Source: Candidatus Auribacterota bacterium (lineage in GTDB: Bacteria > Auribacterota > JAFGBW01 > JAFGJP01). From it: DNA of 48,371 nt. Under the pieces are notes generated by a model, which searched no databases, was not told the DNA's origin, and worked only from the letters and a program-made list of their open reading frames with translations. This document shows positions 6,953 through 16,703 of this stretch, one piece after another. The DNA lies in assembly GCA_023144635.1 (NCBI GenBank), contig JAGLFH010000027.1:1-48371 (forward strand), in the 5' to 3' direction. Both the position numbers and the translations under genes were made by a program. Every line of letters begins with the position of its first letter. The first letter of the stretch is position 1.

Positions 6953-9900
6953 ATGATCATATCTAAACACATAAACCTCCATAATATTCCAAGTATAAAA
7001 AAGGTCTTAAAAGCTATTACTTATGGAAACAGCCTAAAATTATCAGGCTGCTCTTCTGATTTTCTTCAATTTCTTGCAGCTTTTTTATCAGATAAAACAG
7101 ACTTTAATCTAGTTTTTATAACAAAAAATAGAAAAGAAACTGAATTAGTATCACGTGAAATATCAAATTTTCTAAACATAATAGATATTAAAAGAAAAGT
7201 ATTTACTTTGATAAGAATAGGAGATGATCTCTCATCTGCATTAAAGGATATGTTGCCTGTAATCGATAATATAAAGGAAGAACACTTTATTCCTCATTTG
7301 ATCATTTTGCAGGAAGATCTTTTAAATCTTGCTCTTCCTGATCTTTCATTAATAAAAAAAGGATCATATACTGTTTCTGCTGATATTTCAGTTTCGATGG
7401 ATTCACTCTTAAAAAGATCAGCTGATGCAGGTTACGAGCGGTCAAAATATGTAGAGATTAAAGGAGAAATGAGCAGACGCGGAGGGATCTTTGATATATT
7501 TCCTGTAAACAAAGAAGCACCTGTAAGAATAGAATTTTTCGGTGACAAAATAGAATCCATGAGATATTTTTCACCTCTAGACCAGACAAGCCGCGAAAAG
7601 ATAAAAGATAGTGTCTCAATTTTTCCTGTAAATACAAAGCTAACAAATAAACCTTTTTTCTCTCTCCTTTTTCCAAAAAGTATTGTAATACACGAACATT
7701 TTTTATCTGATATATTTGAAAAATCTCTTAATAAAGCAAAAATAAGCATACACTCATTACCATCAGCCTTAGATTCTAATAAAAAAGATGTCATAGCTTT
7801 TAATACTGTCCCTACTTCAATCATGATCCCTTTTATTCCATCCATGAGCATTTCAAAAAGCATAACCTCAGCTATAAAAGACCTTCCTCCTAATGTTAAA
7901 TTATTTGTAAGCGCTCCGGACGAATATTCTTTAGATGACCTCAAACAGGAATTCTCCGGATACAAGAGAGATATTGTTTTCTTTATTTCTTCTTTGATGC
8001 ACGGTTTTTACTGGAAGAACGCCAAGATCTTTCTTATAACTTTTAACGATATTTTTAAAAAGCAGGCAAAGCAAAATATTCAGGCATCAATAAGTACTGC
8101 ACATCTTTTTGAATCCATAACTGAAATATTCAAAAAAGGAGATATTGTTGTTCATACCCAGTATGGCTTAGGACGCTTTATCGGAACAACACGCCTTAAG
8201 CGAGCAAAAGGCGCAAAAGAACACATCGTGCTTGAATTTGCAGACAAAGCAAAACTTTATGTCCCTCAAGAACATTTTTTTATGCTTCAAAAATATATTG
8301 GCCTCCAGAAAAAAGATCCTCCTCTTGATAATTTACACTCAAAAAAATGGACACATAAAAAGAGAAAAGTGCAAGTCGATCTTTTTGCTTATGCGAATGA
8401 TCTTCTTAAACTTGAAGCGGAGCGTAACCTTAAAAAAGGTTTCTCTTTCAATAAAAATTCTCTCTGGGTAAAAGAATTTGAAAATTCTTTCATCTATCAG
8501 GATACACCTGATCAAAAAAAGACAACACTTGAAGTTTATAAAGATATGGAATCAAAACGCTCTATGGACCGCCTAATTCTTGGAGATGTAGGTTACGGGA
8601 AAACAGAGATAGCCATGCGTGCAGCTTTTAAAGCAGCAGTATGCGAAAAACAGATAGCCGTGCTGGTCCCGACAACTATACTAGCCCAGCAGCATGGTAA
8701 TACTTTTCGAGAAAGAATGGCTAATTTTCCAATAAGAATAGAAGTCTTAAGCCGTTTTCAAACAATAGAAAAGCAAAATGAAATTATAAAAGATATTCAA
8801 AAAGGTAGTGTTGATATAGTAATTGGAACACATCGCCTTTTGCAAGCTGATATAAGCTTCAAGGATCTCGGGCTCATTGTTATTGATGAGGAACAAAAAT
8901 TCGGAGTTAAACAAAAAAATGCACTAAGACAAATTAGCACAACCGTAGATATACTTACGCTCTCCGCTACACCAATACCGCGTACTCTTTATCTTTCACT
9001 CATGGGAGCACGTTCAATAAGCTTTATAAAAACTCCGCCTCTTGACAGAAAGCCCATAAAAACAATACTCACTCATGCTGATAAAAATGTTATCCGCCAA
9101 GCAGTAACACGCGAATTAAAGCGCTCCGGTCAAATATTTGTAATACATAACAGGATACAGACAATACATGGAATAGCACGATGGATACAGCAAATATCCC
9201 CAAAAGCCAAAATATCTGTTGCTCACGGACGCATGGAACGAGATAAATTAAAAAATATAATGGATGATTTTTATGCAGGCAAAATAGATATTCTTATTTC
9301 TACTATTATCATCCAATCAGGAATTGACATACAAAATGTAAATACCATGATAATACATAATGCAGATATGTTCGGCCTTGCAGATCTTTATCAACTTAGA
9401 GGACGAATAGGACGTGCAGATAAGCTAGCCTACGCATATTTTCTTATTTCAAAAGAAAGAGCACATGATAAAAATGTAAAGGAAAGAATACAAGCAATAA
9501 AAGAGTTCTCTTCTCAAGGAGGACACTTTAAAGTTGCTCTTAAAGACCTTGAAATAAGAGGAGCCGGAAATATCCTTGGCACAAAACAAAGCGGACACAT
9601 TGCTATAATAGGTTTTGACCTTTACTGCAGGCTCTTAGATGAAACCATAAGTGCTTTAAAAGGAAAAAAGATAGTACCACTCTTTGATGTTGTAATAGAG
9701 ACAGGGATACCTGCCTTTCTGCCCCAAGATTACATTCCTGACTTCATGGACAGATTCCGTTTTTACAAAAGAGCTCATAGCATCAATAATGATAATGACC
9801 TTGATATGTTAAAAGCAGAAATGACAGACCGCTTTGGAACTCCACTTAAAGAAGTCTATAATTTCATTGAACTTGCACGTTTAAAATGGCTTGCTAGAAA

Positions 9901-10054
9901 TCATCTTATAACCAGAGTACAAATAAAAAAAGAGCATCTTCTTTTTTATAGAAATAAGATCCTGATAAATAAATATGAGGTTCCTGATAAAATAAGCAAG
10001 AATGGCAATATGCTTTTTGAATTTATACGTGAAAAGCTAAAACTGCAAAAATAA
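6953..10054 (+). CDS. mfd: Mfd, transcription-repair coupling factor
   Basis: A 1033-aa ATP-dependent translocase that removes stalled RNA polymerase at DNA lesions and recruits UvrA. In order: a UvrB-homology region (GGIFDIFPVN, VRIEFFGDKIESMR), a CarD/TRCF-type polymerase-interaction domain at about 390-450 (GDIVVHTQYGLGRFIG), the SF2 motor with Walker A GDVGYGKTE from residue 544, DEEQ at 645-648, ATPIPRTLYLS and the GRIGR motif VI, and the C-terminal TRCF domain (IPDFMDRFRFYK, MTDRFGTPL). It is shorter than the roughly 1150 residues of E. coli Mfd, mostly in the N-terminal part. No Shine-Dalgarno is evident before the ATG; close spacing to dusB suggests coupling. The gene is convergent with the TPR gene at 10098. 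Confidence 0.97.
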   Translation: MIISKHINLHNIPSIKKVLKAITYGNSLKLSGCSSDFLQFLAAFLSDKTDFNLVFITKNRKETELVSREISNFLNIIDIKRKVFTLIRIGDDLSSALKDMLPVIDNIKEEHFIPHLIILQEDLLNLALPDLSLIKKGSYTVSADISVSMDSLLKRSADAGYERSKYVEIKGEMSRRGGIFDIFPVNKEAPVRIEFFGDKIESMRYFSPLDQTSREKIKDSVSIFPVNTKLTNKPFFSLLFPKSIVIHEHFLSDIFEKSLNKAKISIHSLPSALDSNKKDVIAFNTVPTSIMIPFIPSMSISKSITSAIKDLPPNVKLFVSAPDEYSLDDLKQEFSGYKRDIVFFISSLMHGFYWKNAKIFLITFNDIFKKQAKQNIQASISTAHLFESITEIFKKGDIVVHTQYGLGRFIGTTRLKRAKGAKEHIVLEFADKAKLYVPQEHFFMLQKYIGLQKKDPPLDNLHSKKWTHKKRKVQVDLFAYANDLLKLEAERNLKKGFSFNKNSLWVKEFENSFIYQDTPDQKKTTLEVYKDMESKRSMDRLILGDVGYGKTEIAMRAAFKAAVCEKQIAVLVPTTILAQQHGNTFRERMANFPIRIEVLSRFQTIEKQNEIIKDIQKGSVDIVIGTHRLLQADISFKDLGLIVIDEEQKFGVKQKNALRQISTTVDILTLSATPIPRTLYLSLMGARSISFIKTPPLDRKPIKTILTHADKNVIRQAVTRELKRSGQIFVIHNRIQTIHGIARWIQQISPKAKISVAHGRMERDKLKNIMDDFYAGKIDILISTIIIQSGIDIQNVNTMIIHNADMFGLADLYQLRGRIGRADKLAYAYFLISKERAHDKNVKERIQAIKEFSSQGGHFKVALKDLEIRGAGNILGTKQSGHIAIIGFDLYCRLLDETISALKGKKIVPLFDVVIETGIPAFLPQDYIPDFMDRFRFYKRAHSINNDNDLDMLKAEMTDRFGTPLKEVYNFIELARLKWLARNHLITRVQIKKEHLLFYRNKILINKYEVPDKISKNGNMLFEFIREKLKLQK

Positions 10055-10097
10055 AATGCAACTAATTACAAACTGACACAAACAGCCTGTCCTTTTT

Positions 10098-11354
10098 TTA
10101 TTTTTTGAAAAGATCATTATATATTTTTCTTATTTTACTTTTATTTTTTGATCCTCTTTTAATATCCTTTTGTAGTTTTTTCTTTAATAAAATACGCGAA
10201 GAATTGTTTAAAAGCTCAAACACATTATGTATTTTTTTCCTAGGTTCACTATTATCACGTCGTAAGCAATATATTTTGAGATATACATCTATTGCAAAAT
10301 AGTATTTATTTGTGTCTTCATAAAGATGTGCTAAGTTATAAAGCGCATCAAGATATTCAGGATTTATCTTCAAAGCTTTTCTGTATTCAAGAAGTGCTTC
10401 TTTTCCCTTTTCAAGATCAGCAAAAAACATTCCTTTATAATTATGAAGATCAGCATATCCGGGATTTAACAGAAGTGCTTTATCAATAATTTTCTCAGCT
10501 TTTTTTAACCAACCTTTCTCACCATAAATAAAAAACAAATGAATTGCCGGATAAGCATTATGACAATTACGTAAAAAAGAAATATTAAAAAGCTCTATGG
10601 CTCTCTTCTCATGCTTTTCCCTCAGCGCCATAAATCCCATAAAATTAAGCATTCTTGAACTTGCAACAGTCCTTGAAAAAGCAAAATTCGTTATTTTTTC
10701 AGAAGCACTTTTTTTATCAGCTTTAGCAAGCTCTTCAGCTATTCTTATATAAAGATCATTAATAAAAGGATTATCCATATACACGGCATAGAGTTTTTTG
10801 TTCTTTCTAACATTAAAAATATCCATATTAAAAAGTTTAAGTTTTTTATTTTTTCCTGATGATCCTAAAGATATCTTTTCCGCTTTCTTAAACATTTTTG
10901 AAGACAACTTTTGAAGGCCTGCAAAATCATAACAGATCCCTGCAACAATTAGAGTATAAGGATCTACAGGATTCTTTTTTAAGGCATAAGCTATATTTTT
11001 AAGTGTATTTTTAATATCATCAAACTTACAATATAAAATAGAAAGAGAAAGAAAAATAAAGTGGCTCGCATGCTTTTTCTTCCTAAGTAGACTCTCCAGT
11101 TCTGAAACAGCTTTTTTAATATGCCCAAGTTCAAATAAAGTAAATGCATGGTTTATTGAAGCTTCTTCATATAAACTATTTATTTTAAGTGCATATTCAA
11201 AATGACGTTTTGCAAAACTATATTTTTTTTGTTCAAAATAAAGAAACCCAAGAATATTTCTTAAATCTGCATATTCAGGATATTTTTTTATTCTCTTTTG
11301 ATATATTTTTGTATACAACTGTAATGATCTTTTTAGTTTTAAATTGCCTGCCAT
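10098..11354 (-). CDS. Tetratricopeptide-repeat protein (418 aa)
   Basis: Built almost wholly of TPR helices: clear repeats include NILGFLYFEQKKYSFAKRHF (about 28-47), ASINHAFTLFELGHIKKAVS, and a C-terminal run (about 285-365) with ALLLNPGYADLHNYKGMFFA, ALLEYRKALKINPEYLDALY and LYEDTNKYYFAIDVYLKIY. No signal peptide or catalytic domain is seen, so it is probably a cytoplasmic scaffold. Its start overlaps the end of the BON-like gene at 11339-11635 by 16 bp, so the two are translationally coupled and may act together. TPR proteins bind other proteins; the partner is not known. A frame rich in Lys and Phe is in keeping with the local A+T content. Confidence 0.85.
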   Translation of the reverse strand: MAGNLKLKRSLQLYTKIYQKRIKKYPEYADLRNILGFLYFEQKKYSFAKRHFEYALKINSLYEEASINHAFTLFELGHIKKAVSELESLLRKKKHASHFIFLSLSILYCKFDDIKNTLKNIAYALKKNPVDPYTLIVAGICYDFAGLQKLSSKMFKKAEKISLGSSGKNKKLKLFNMDIFNVRKNKKLYAVYMDNPFINDLYIRIAEELAKADKKSASEKITNFAFSRTVASSRMLNFMGFMALREKHEKRAIELFNISFLRNCHNAYPAIHLFFIYGEKGWLKKAEKIIDKALLLNPGYADLHNYKGMFFADLEKGKEALLEYRKALKINPEYLDALYNLAHLYEDTNKYYFAIDVYLKIYCLRRDNSEPRKKIHNVFELLNNSSRILLKKKLQKDIKRGSKNKSKIRKIYNDLFKK

Positions 11355-11635
11355 TTCGCCCCCACTTTTTTTAAATTATCTATATCAAAAAAAATGCGTT
11401 TTACATCACGTATTCTTCTTATTTTTTCTTCAATATTCTGAACTGTAGTGATAATTGATCTTTCATTTTTAACTGTAGCCTGGACTAAAGACTGCTCCTT
11501 TTTTACTCTTATGATAGATCCTCTTAAATAGACGACTCCCCTGTGGGAACTGATATTGACTCTAGTAGTATCTACCCAGAATTGGACAAGGATATTTCTG
11601 ATCTCACATTTTATTTTAAGGTCAGATACACTCAT
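11339..11635 (-). CDS. Small BON-like domain protein paired with the TPR gene
   Basis: A 98-aa protein whose pattern resembles one BON-type alpha/beta repeat: an N-terminal helix (LKIKCEIRNILVQFW), two strands around VNISSHRGVVYLRGSI, a helix (QNIEEKIRRIRDVKR) and a final strand (IFFDIDN). From memory, similar ~100-aa proteins ending in a 'D-x-N-W/L-x-K-x-G-x-x-W' tail occur in several uncultivated lineages; here the tail is DNLKKVGAKW. There is no signal peptide, unlike periplasmic BON proteins. It precedes and overlaps the TPR gene by 16 bp. BON domains bind phospholipid or small ligands, but a cytoplasmic role with the TPR partner is only inferred. ATG at 11635 is the first start; no strong Shine-Dalgarno is visible. 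Confidence 0.7.
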   Translation of the reverse strand: MSVSDLKIKCEIRNILVQFWVDTTRVNISSHRGVVYLRGSIIRVKKEQSLVQATVKNERSIITTVQNIEEKIRRIRDVKRIFFDIDNLKKVGAKWQAI

Positions 11636-11763
11636 ACGCCCTACTTGTGAATGTTTACATTATTATAACAGAAGCATGAATAATAAGAAAGAGAGATTGC
11701 GGGAAAGAAAACAGTTGCATTTTACGGAGGCGACCACATCGCTCAAATGTTTTCGTTTTTCAC

Positions 11764-11779
11764 AATGACAACGTTTTAT
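11764..11779. repeat. 16-bp dispersed repeat, copy 1
   Basis: AATGACAACGTTTTAT here recurs exactly, in reverse orientation, at 46608-46623. Both copies lie in intergenic DNA. A 16-bp exact match between two spacers 35 kb apart suggests a member of a short dispersed repeat family, although chance cannot be excluded. Confidence 0.4.
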
Positions 11780-11843
11780 GTCTTACTTTGTTCTTCACCC
11801 CTCTGGACTACGTGTCATTTTATGATCATCAGCGATTAATTAT

Positions 11844-12407
11844 CTAGATATCCAGAAAGTTTTTTAAGAGGGCCTTACCATGCTCTGTCAGCACTGATTC
11901 AGGATGAAACTGAACCCCGTATACTGGAAGTTCCTTATGTGTGACAGCCATTATTTCCTTATCATCAGTTTGTGCATCAATACTAAGGATATCTGGCAAT
12001 GTACTTCTTTCAATAGCAAGGGAGTGATATCTTACTGCTTCAAAAGGTGAAGGTATATTTTTGAAAAGAAGCGATCCCTCATGATAGATATTTGATATCT
12101 TTCCATGCATCAACTTTTTTGCATTAATGATCTTACCACCAAAAACCTCACCTATACACTGATGCCCCAGGCAAACACCAAGTATTGGAACGCGTCCGGA
12201 AAATTGTTTTATTACTTCTTTAGAGACTCCAGCTTCTTTTGGAGTACATGGTCCAGGAGAAATAACTATTTTTTCCGGCATTAATTTTTCTAGTTCTTTA
12301 CAAGTTACCTTATCATTTCTAAAGACTTTCACATTTGCTCCAAGCTCTTCCAGATACTGGACTATATTGAATGTAAAAGAATCATAATTATCTAACATTA
12401 AAATCAC
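11844..12407 (-). CDS. trpG: Anthranilate synthase glutamine amidotransferase subunit (TrpG/PabA)
   Basis: A 187-aa class I glutamine amidotransferase supplying ammonia to TrpE for anthranilate synthesis. Signature residues are C79 in GVCLGHQ and H168/E170 in QFHPES, with the DNYDSFTFN N-terminus and SPGPCTP oxyanion strand. The frame begins with GTG at 12407; the resulting start ([10 protein letters not shown]) matches the family, so I keep it over the ATG at 12398. The GTGA overlap shares 4 nt with the trpE stop, so the two are translationally coupled. Last gene of the his/trp operon. No pab genes are present, so this subunit may also serve folate synthesis. Confidence 0.95.
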   Translation of the reverse strand: MILMLDNYDSFTFNIVQYLEELGANVKVFRNDKVTCKELEKLMPEKIVISPGPCTPKEAGVSKEVIKQFSGRVPILGVCLGHQCIGEVFGGKIINAKKLMHGKISNIYHEGSLLFKNIPSPFEAVRYHSLAIERSTLPDILSIDAQTDDKEIMAVTHKELPVYGVQFHPESVLTEHGKALLKNFLDI

Positions 12408-13891
12408 GGGTTAAGCCCCTTTGCCAAAACAAAAGCCCTTAAAAGAGCCTTTGCCTTATTAAGTGTTTCCTCATATTCTTTTTCCGGTATAGAATCAGCA
12501 ACAATTCCTGCACCTGCCTGAACCTGGCAGACAGAGTCCTTAAAATAAGCTGTGCGTATTGTTATAGCAGAATCAAAATTTCCGTTAAAGTTGAAATAGC
12601 ATATTGAACCCGCATATGGTCCCCTCATTGCAGGCTCCAGCTCTTCTATTATCTGCATAGCTCTCACTTTAGGAGCACCAGATACCGTTCCTGCAGGGAA
12701 ACAAGCTCTAAAAAGGTCAAAAGCACTATATTCTTTTTTTAAAGCGCCTGTAACATTTGAAACAATATGCATTACATGGGAATATTTTTCAATAGACATA
12801 AGTTCATCTACAACAATACTTCCCTTTTCGCAAACTCTCCCTATATCGTTCCGAGCAAGGTCAACAAGCATTATATGCTCCGCTCTTTCTTTTTCATCGT
12901 TCAAAAGCTCTTTTGCAAGCTCTGCATCTTCTTTTTCATCACATCCCCTTTTTCTTGTACCAGCAATAGGGCGTATTGTTACTTTACCATTTTCCAGCCT
13001 TACAAGTGTTTCCGGAGAAGCACCTGCAATTTTTTGATCTCCAAAATTTAAGTAGTACATGTAAGGAGACGGATTAACAACACGAAGAGCACGATAAAAA
13101 TCAAATGGATCTATCTTGTCATCTATTGTAAGACATTGTGAAAGCACAACCTGTATAGCATCACCGTCATAGATATACTGTTTTATTTTTTCAACAGCTT
13201 TTTTAAAATCATCTTTCTCAAAATTAGATCTATATGCTATATCATCATCTCTCTCAAAAGCAAGAGATAGCGAAGGCCTTTTACTTTCATTAAAAAAATC
13301 TTTTTCTGTATTTTCTATTATTTCTACTGCCCTATCATAGGAATCTGAAGAATCATCTGAATCATTTTCACAAATAATATTTGCGATTATCAAAACAGAA
13401 TGGCGCAAATGATCAAATGCAATAACAACCTCAGGTATCATTAGAATAATATCGTCCTCTATGAAGCGCTCCTTTTCTTCTATTCTTACAGGCTCAAAAT
13501 AACGCACAATATCATAACCGAAATATCCAACAGCACCTGCATAGAACCTGGGAAGTTTTTTCTCGTCATAAGGCGTGAATTTCTGCATATACTCGGAAAT
13601 GCTTTTAACAGGGTCCGAATCATTTAATTTTTCAACGTTTCCATTCTTTTCAAGGAAAACGCCCGAACTGTTCGCTCGAAGAATCGCATATTGTTTAAGT
13701 CCAATAAAAGAAAATCGTCCAAGGTTCTCTCCACCTTCAACACTTTCTAAAAGAAAAGAATAATCTTTTCCTGACGTCTTATAAAAAACTGATACCGGTG
13801 TTTCAAAATCAGCCAGCAGTTCTTTATAAACAGGTACAACATTATATTTTTTTAAATGTTCAAGAACCGTTTTTTTATCGGGCTTTATCAT
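12404..13891 (-). CDS. trpE: Anthranilate synthase component I
   Basis: A 495-aa chorismate-using enzyme: chorismate plus ammonia gives anthranilate, the first committed step to tryptophan. The N-terminal [18 protein letters not shown] contains the LLES tryptophan-binding motif (47-50), which indicates feedback inhibition by Trp and supports TrpE over PabB. The C-terminal chorismate-binding part has [19 protein letters not shown] and [17 protein letters not shown]. Full length. It overlaps hisI and trpG by 4 bp each, so the enzyme and its glutaminase are made together. trpDCFBA are not in the window. Confidence 0.96.
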   Translation of the reverse strand: MIKPDKKTVLEHLKKYNVVPVYKELLADFETPVSVFYKTSGKDYSFLLESVEGGENLGRFSFIGLKQYAILRANSSGVFLEKNGNVEKLNDSDPVKSISEYMQKFTPYDEKKLPRFYAGAVGYFGYDIVRYFEPVRIEEKERFIEDDIILMIPEVVIAFDHLRHSVLIIANIICENDSDDSSDSYDRAVEIIENTEKDFFNESKRPSLSLAFERDDDIAYRSNFEKDDFKKAVEKIKQYIYDGDAIQVVLSQCLTIDDKIDPFDFYRALRVVNPSPYMYYLNFGDQKIAGASPETLVRLENGKVTIRPIAGTRKRGCDEKEDAELAKELLNDEKERAEHIMLVDLARNDIGRVCEKGSIVVDELMSIEKYSHVMHIVSNVTGALKKEYSAFDLFRACFPAGTVSGAPKVRAMQIIEELEPAMRGPYAGSICYFNFNGNFDSAITIRTAYFKDSVCQVQAGAGIVADSIPEKEYEETLNKAKALLRAFVLAKGLNP

Positions 13892-14274
13892 GCCTTATCC
13901 TTATATACTTCTTCAGGGTCAAATACTTTTTTTCCTATTACTTCTTCCTGACCTTCAGAATACCTTGTATAAAAACAAGAAAAATAGCCTGTATGACAAG
14001 CTCCACCCTTTTGCTCAACAATAAGCAGTATAGCATCACGGTCACAATCAAAACGAAGCTCTTTTACTTTTTGTACGTTACCTGAAGTTTCTCCTTTTAC
14101 CCATAATTTTTTTCGTGATCGGCTATAATAACACGCAATACCATCTTTTATGGTTTTTTCAAGCGATTCTTTATTCATATAAGCAACCATTATTACTTCA
14201 CGGGTCACAGCATCCTGAACAATAGCAGGAACAAGACCGGCAGAATCAAGTTTTATAGTTTCAATAAAGTTCAT
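13888..14274 (-). CDS. hisI: Phosphoribosyl-AMP cyclohydrolase
   Basis: A 128-aa HisI that opens the purine ring of phosphoribosyl-AMP in histidine synthesis. It shows [17 protein letters not shown], then the metal-binding FDCDRDA and the Cys/His cluster GGACHTGY. It ends without a phosphoribosyl-ATP pyrophosphatase (HisE) domain, so HisE must be coded elsewhere. It overlaps hisF upstream and trpE downstream by 4 nt each, part of a fully coupled train hisF-hisI-trpE-trpG. Confidence 0.95.
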   Translation of the reverse strand: MNFIETIKLDSAGLVPAIVQDAVTREVIMVAYMNKESLEKTIKDGIACYYSRSRKKLWVKGETSGNVQKVKELRFDCDRDAILLIVEQKGGACHTGYFSCFYTRYSEGQEEVIGKKVFDPEEVYKDKA

Positions 14275-15041
14275 TCTCTCACCTCTATTCCGTTTTTTTT
14301 CAAATAATCTTTTATGTTACTTACAGTAAACTCCTTATAATGAAAAATGGAAGCTGCTAAAACTGCATCAGCTTTTCCTTTTTCTAAAACTTGCAGCATA
14401 TGTTGCAGCGTTCCAGCACCGCCGGATGCAATAACAGGGACTTTAACTGACTCTGATATTATTTTGTTTAATTCTATATCGTACCCTTCTTTTGTCCCAT
14501 CAGCATCCATCGATGTAAGCAATATTTCACCGGAACCAAGCATAACGGCTTTTTTTGCCCACGAACAAGCATCAATTCCGGTTGGTGTACGTCCTCCATG
14601 TATAAAGACTTCCCATCCTTTAGTTGGGTCCTTCGGATCATTTCTTTTAGCATCAATAGCTGTAACAATACACTGACTTCCAAACTTGCAAGATGACTCA
14701 CTTATTATTTTTGGATTCTGTACAGCAGATGTATTTATTGCTACCTTATCTGCTCCGGAAAGAAGTATCTTTCTTACATCATCAATACTTCGTATTCCTC
14801 CCCCGACTGTAAGTGGAATAAAAATATTTTCCGCAGTCCTTGCAACAACATCATAGATGATTTCCCTGTTATCACTTGATGCTGTTATATCAAGGAAGAC
14901 CAACTCATCTGCTTTCTGACGATCATATTCTATAGCGGCTTCTACAGGATCTCCGGCATCCCTAAGATTTAAAAATTTTGTTCCTTTGACAACACGCCCG
15001 TCTTTAACATCAAGACATGGAATAATTCGTTTGGCTAGCAT
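14271..15041 (-). CDS. hisF: Imidazole glycerol phosphate synthase, cyclase subunit
   Basis: A 256-aa beta/alpha barrel that, with HisH, converts PRFAR and ammonia to imidazole glycerol phosphate and AICAR. Catalytic D11 ([10 protein letters not shown]) and D130 (VTAIDAKR) are both present, as are the phosphate loops VGGGIRS and ASGGAG. AGGTGA precedes the ATG at 15041. A terminator-like hairpin lies between it and hisA (15062-15095), so its expression may be lowered relative to the upstream genes. Confidence 0.97.
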   Translation of the reverse strand: MLAKRIIPCLDVKDGRVVKGTKFLNLRDAGDPVEAAIEYDRQKADELVFLDITASSDNREIIYDVVARTAENIFIPLTVGGGIRSIDDVRKILLSGADKVAINTSAVQNPKIISESSCKFGSQCIVTAIDAKRNDPKDPTKGWEVFIHGGRTPTGIDACSWAKKAVMLGSGEILLTSMDADGTKEGYDIELNKIISESVKVPVIASGGAGTLQHMLQVLEKGKADAVLAASIFHYKEFTVSNIKDYLKKNGIEVRE

Positions 15042-15061
15042 ATTTCACCTATAAAATAAAA

Positions 15062-15095
15062 AACTCTAAATTCTATAATATTAGATTTTAGAGTT
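15062..15095 (-). terminator. Terminator or attenuator-like hairpin between hisA and hisF
   Basis: Read on the minus strand, AACTCTAAAATCT and AGAATTTAGAGTT pair at 12 of 13 positions around an 8-nt loop, followed at once by TTTTTTATTTTAT and then the hisF ribosome-binding site. This is the form of an intrinsic terminator, although the stem is A+T-rich and therefore probably leaky. It sits within the operon, so partial termination would reduce hisF-hisI-trpE-trpG. Confidence 0.5.
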
Positions 15096-15152
15096 CTAAA
15101 ACCCTCAAAAATTAATTCTGATTTTTAATTTAATATATCTATTTTATTAAAA

Positions 15153-15893
15153 CTAATCTGACTCTTGAAATTTACTGATAACGGAAACAAGATCTATACG
15201 ATGATTATAAAGAGCTTTGCCGGTTATCACACCTTCAAGATTCTTATGTTTGAGAAGATGAAGCTTTTCAATATCGCCCTCACTGCTTATGCCTCCAGAA
15301 CAGACTATATGAATATCATCAGAGAACTCAAGCATTTCTATTAAAGCTTCAATATTAGGACCTGTAAGAGTACCGTCTCTTAAAATATCTGTATAAATAA
15401 CACGTTTTACTCCGGCTCTGTTATGAATAAACTTTAAAAACTCAATATCACGATATTCAGTTTCTTCGGTCCATCCATGATAGGCGACCATACGATGCCT
15501 TGAATCAATTCCAACTACAATAGAGTCGCTATTGTATTCTTCGATCAAATCCTTAACAAACTCCGGTGCTTCAATTGCACGTGAACCTATAACAACACGC
15601 TTTACACCTGCTTCAAAAAGTTCCCTTACATCATCAAAAGATCTCACCCCTCCACCTACTTCTACATCAGCAGAAATAGTATTTACTATTTTTTCAATAA
15701 TACTTCTATTATTACTTGTACCGTCACGGGCAGCATCAAGATCCACTATATGGATTAGACGTGCACCTTTATCCTGCCACTCTTTTGCCTGATCCAAAGG
15801 ATTTTCATTGTATACAGTTTCCTGTCCGTAATCTCCTTGAAAGAGTCTTACGCACTTACCATCTATTATGTCTATTGCAGGTATTATAAGCAT
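15153..15893 (-). CDS. hisA: ProFAR isomerase
   Basis: A 246-aa beta/alpha barrel that isomerises ProFAR to PRFAR. Catalytic D8 (IIPAIDIIDG), QGDYGQ, the phosphate-binding VGGGVRS and CSGGISS motifs mark HisA; the second catalytic Asp is in YTDILRDGTLTGPN. The sequence lacks the PriA features that would suggest a combined TrpF role. It overlaps hisH by 10 bp. A hairpin with a T-run follows it. Confidence 0.96.
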   Translation of the reverse strand: MLIIPAIDIIDGKCVRLFQGDYGQETVYNENPLDQAKEWQDKGARLIHIVDLDAARDGTSNNRSIIEKIVNTISADVEVGGGVRSFDDVRELFEAGVKRVVIGSRAIEAPEFVKDLIEEYNSDSIVVGIDSRHRMVAYHGWTEETEYRDIEFLKFIHNRAGVKRVIYTDILRDGTLTGPNIEALIEMLEFSDDIHIVCSGGISSEGDIEKLHLLKHKNLEGVITGKALYNHRIDLVSVISKFQESD

Positions 15894-16498
15894 TGTGATA
15901 CAAAGTTCCTTATTATGTTAAGCCCCCCATCCTGACTTTTTTCAGGATGAAACTGACATGCAAAAAGTTTATCCTTACAAATTGAACTTGTAAAGGATAT
16001 TCCGTAATCTGTTACTGTTGATATTATCATTTTATCATCATTATCAACATAATAAGAATGAACAAAATAAAAATGTCTCTTGTCTGCTATATTATTGAGA
16101 AAAACATTATCATTTACCTTTATTATACGGTTCCACCCCATATGAGGAACCTTCAGCTCCTCTGAAAATCTTCTATTAGTCCCTTTAAATATTTCAAGCC
16201 CGGATATTCCCGGAGATTCTTCAGAAGAACCGAATAATATTTGAAAACCAAGACAAATACCAAGATAAGGCATTTTTTTATCAATATTCTCTTTTATAAC
16301 AGATATAAAACCTCTTGAATCAAGGTTTTTCATACAATCGCCAAAAGCACCTACTCCCGGTAAAATAATCCCCTTAACATTATCCATTGCATCAAACTGA
16401 TCTTTATTCTCGACTAATGTAACAGGAGCTTTTACAAATTCAAAAGCTTTGTAAACGCTTTTTATATTTCCCATACCATAATCTATTAAAGCTAACAC
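15884..16498 (-). CDS. hisH: Imidazole glycerol phosphate synthase, glutaminase subunit
   Basis: A 204-aa class I amidotransferase partner of HisF. C82 lies in LGICLGFQ and the His-Glu pair in QFHPEKSQDGG. The start is GTG at 16498, giving the family N-terminus LALIDYGMGNIKSV; GGAGG stands 5 nt upstream. That Shine-Dalgarno sits in a small perfect hairpin (16500-16514). It follows hisB after a 205-bp spacer and overlaps hisA by 10 bp. Confidence 0.96.
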   Translation of the reverse strand: MLALIDYGMGNIKSVYKAFEFVKAPVTLVENKDQFDAMDNVKGIILPGVGAFGDCMKNLDSRGFISVIKENIDKKMPYLGICLGFQILFGSSEESPGISGLEIFKGTNRRFSEELKVPHMGWNRIIKVNDNVFLNNIADKRHFYFVHSYYVDNDDKMIISTVTDYGISFTSSICKDKLFACQFHPEKSQDGGLNIIRNFVSQCL

Positions 16499-16499
16499 G

Positions 16500-16514
16500 T
16501 CTTCCTCCGGAAGA
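16500..16514 (-). promoter_or_regulatory. Hairpin enclosing the hisH ribosome-binding site
   Basis: On the minus strand TCTTCC-GGA-GGAAGA forms a 6-bp stem with a 3-nt loop; GGAGG, the hisH Shine-Dalgarno, spans the loop and one arm. Pairing would hide the site until ribosomes or another structure open it. The stem is short, so the effect is uncertain. Confidence 0.4.
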
Positions 16515-16703
16515 AGCTCGAAATCCGAAATTCGAAATCCAAAACTTTTTTATTATTTTTTTATGGGCAGATACCTCGGTCTATCCATACATACTTTCAA
16601 TTCTTACTTTTTACCTACCACTTGGCTTCCCACATCTTACTTCTTGTTTTTTGGTTCATTACCACTTGAACCCTCGGTCCCTGGAAACCTTGAATCCCTT
16701 TTA
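16515..16703. other. Repeat-derived spacer inside the his operon
   Basis: The gap between hisB and hisH is otherwise out of place in an operon of overlapping genes. On the minus strand it reads as purine-rich low-complexity DNA (GGGATTCAAGG, AAGAAGTAAGATG, AGTGGTAGG) ending with TTTCGAATTTCGGATTTCG, a known style of decayed intergenic repeat. No gene was recognised. It looks like inserted repeat DNA rather than a regulatory leader. Confidence 0.45.

Noticed and set aside
7432..7965. A 177-aa minus-strand frame inside mfd
   Set aside because: It is opposite the well-conserved N-terminal part of Mfd and has no family resemblance.
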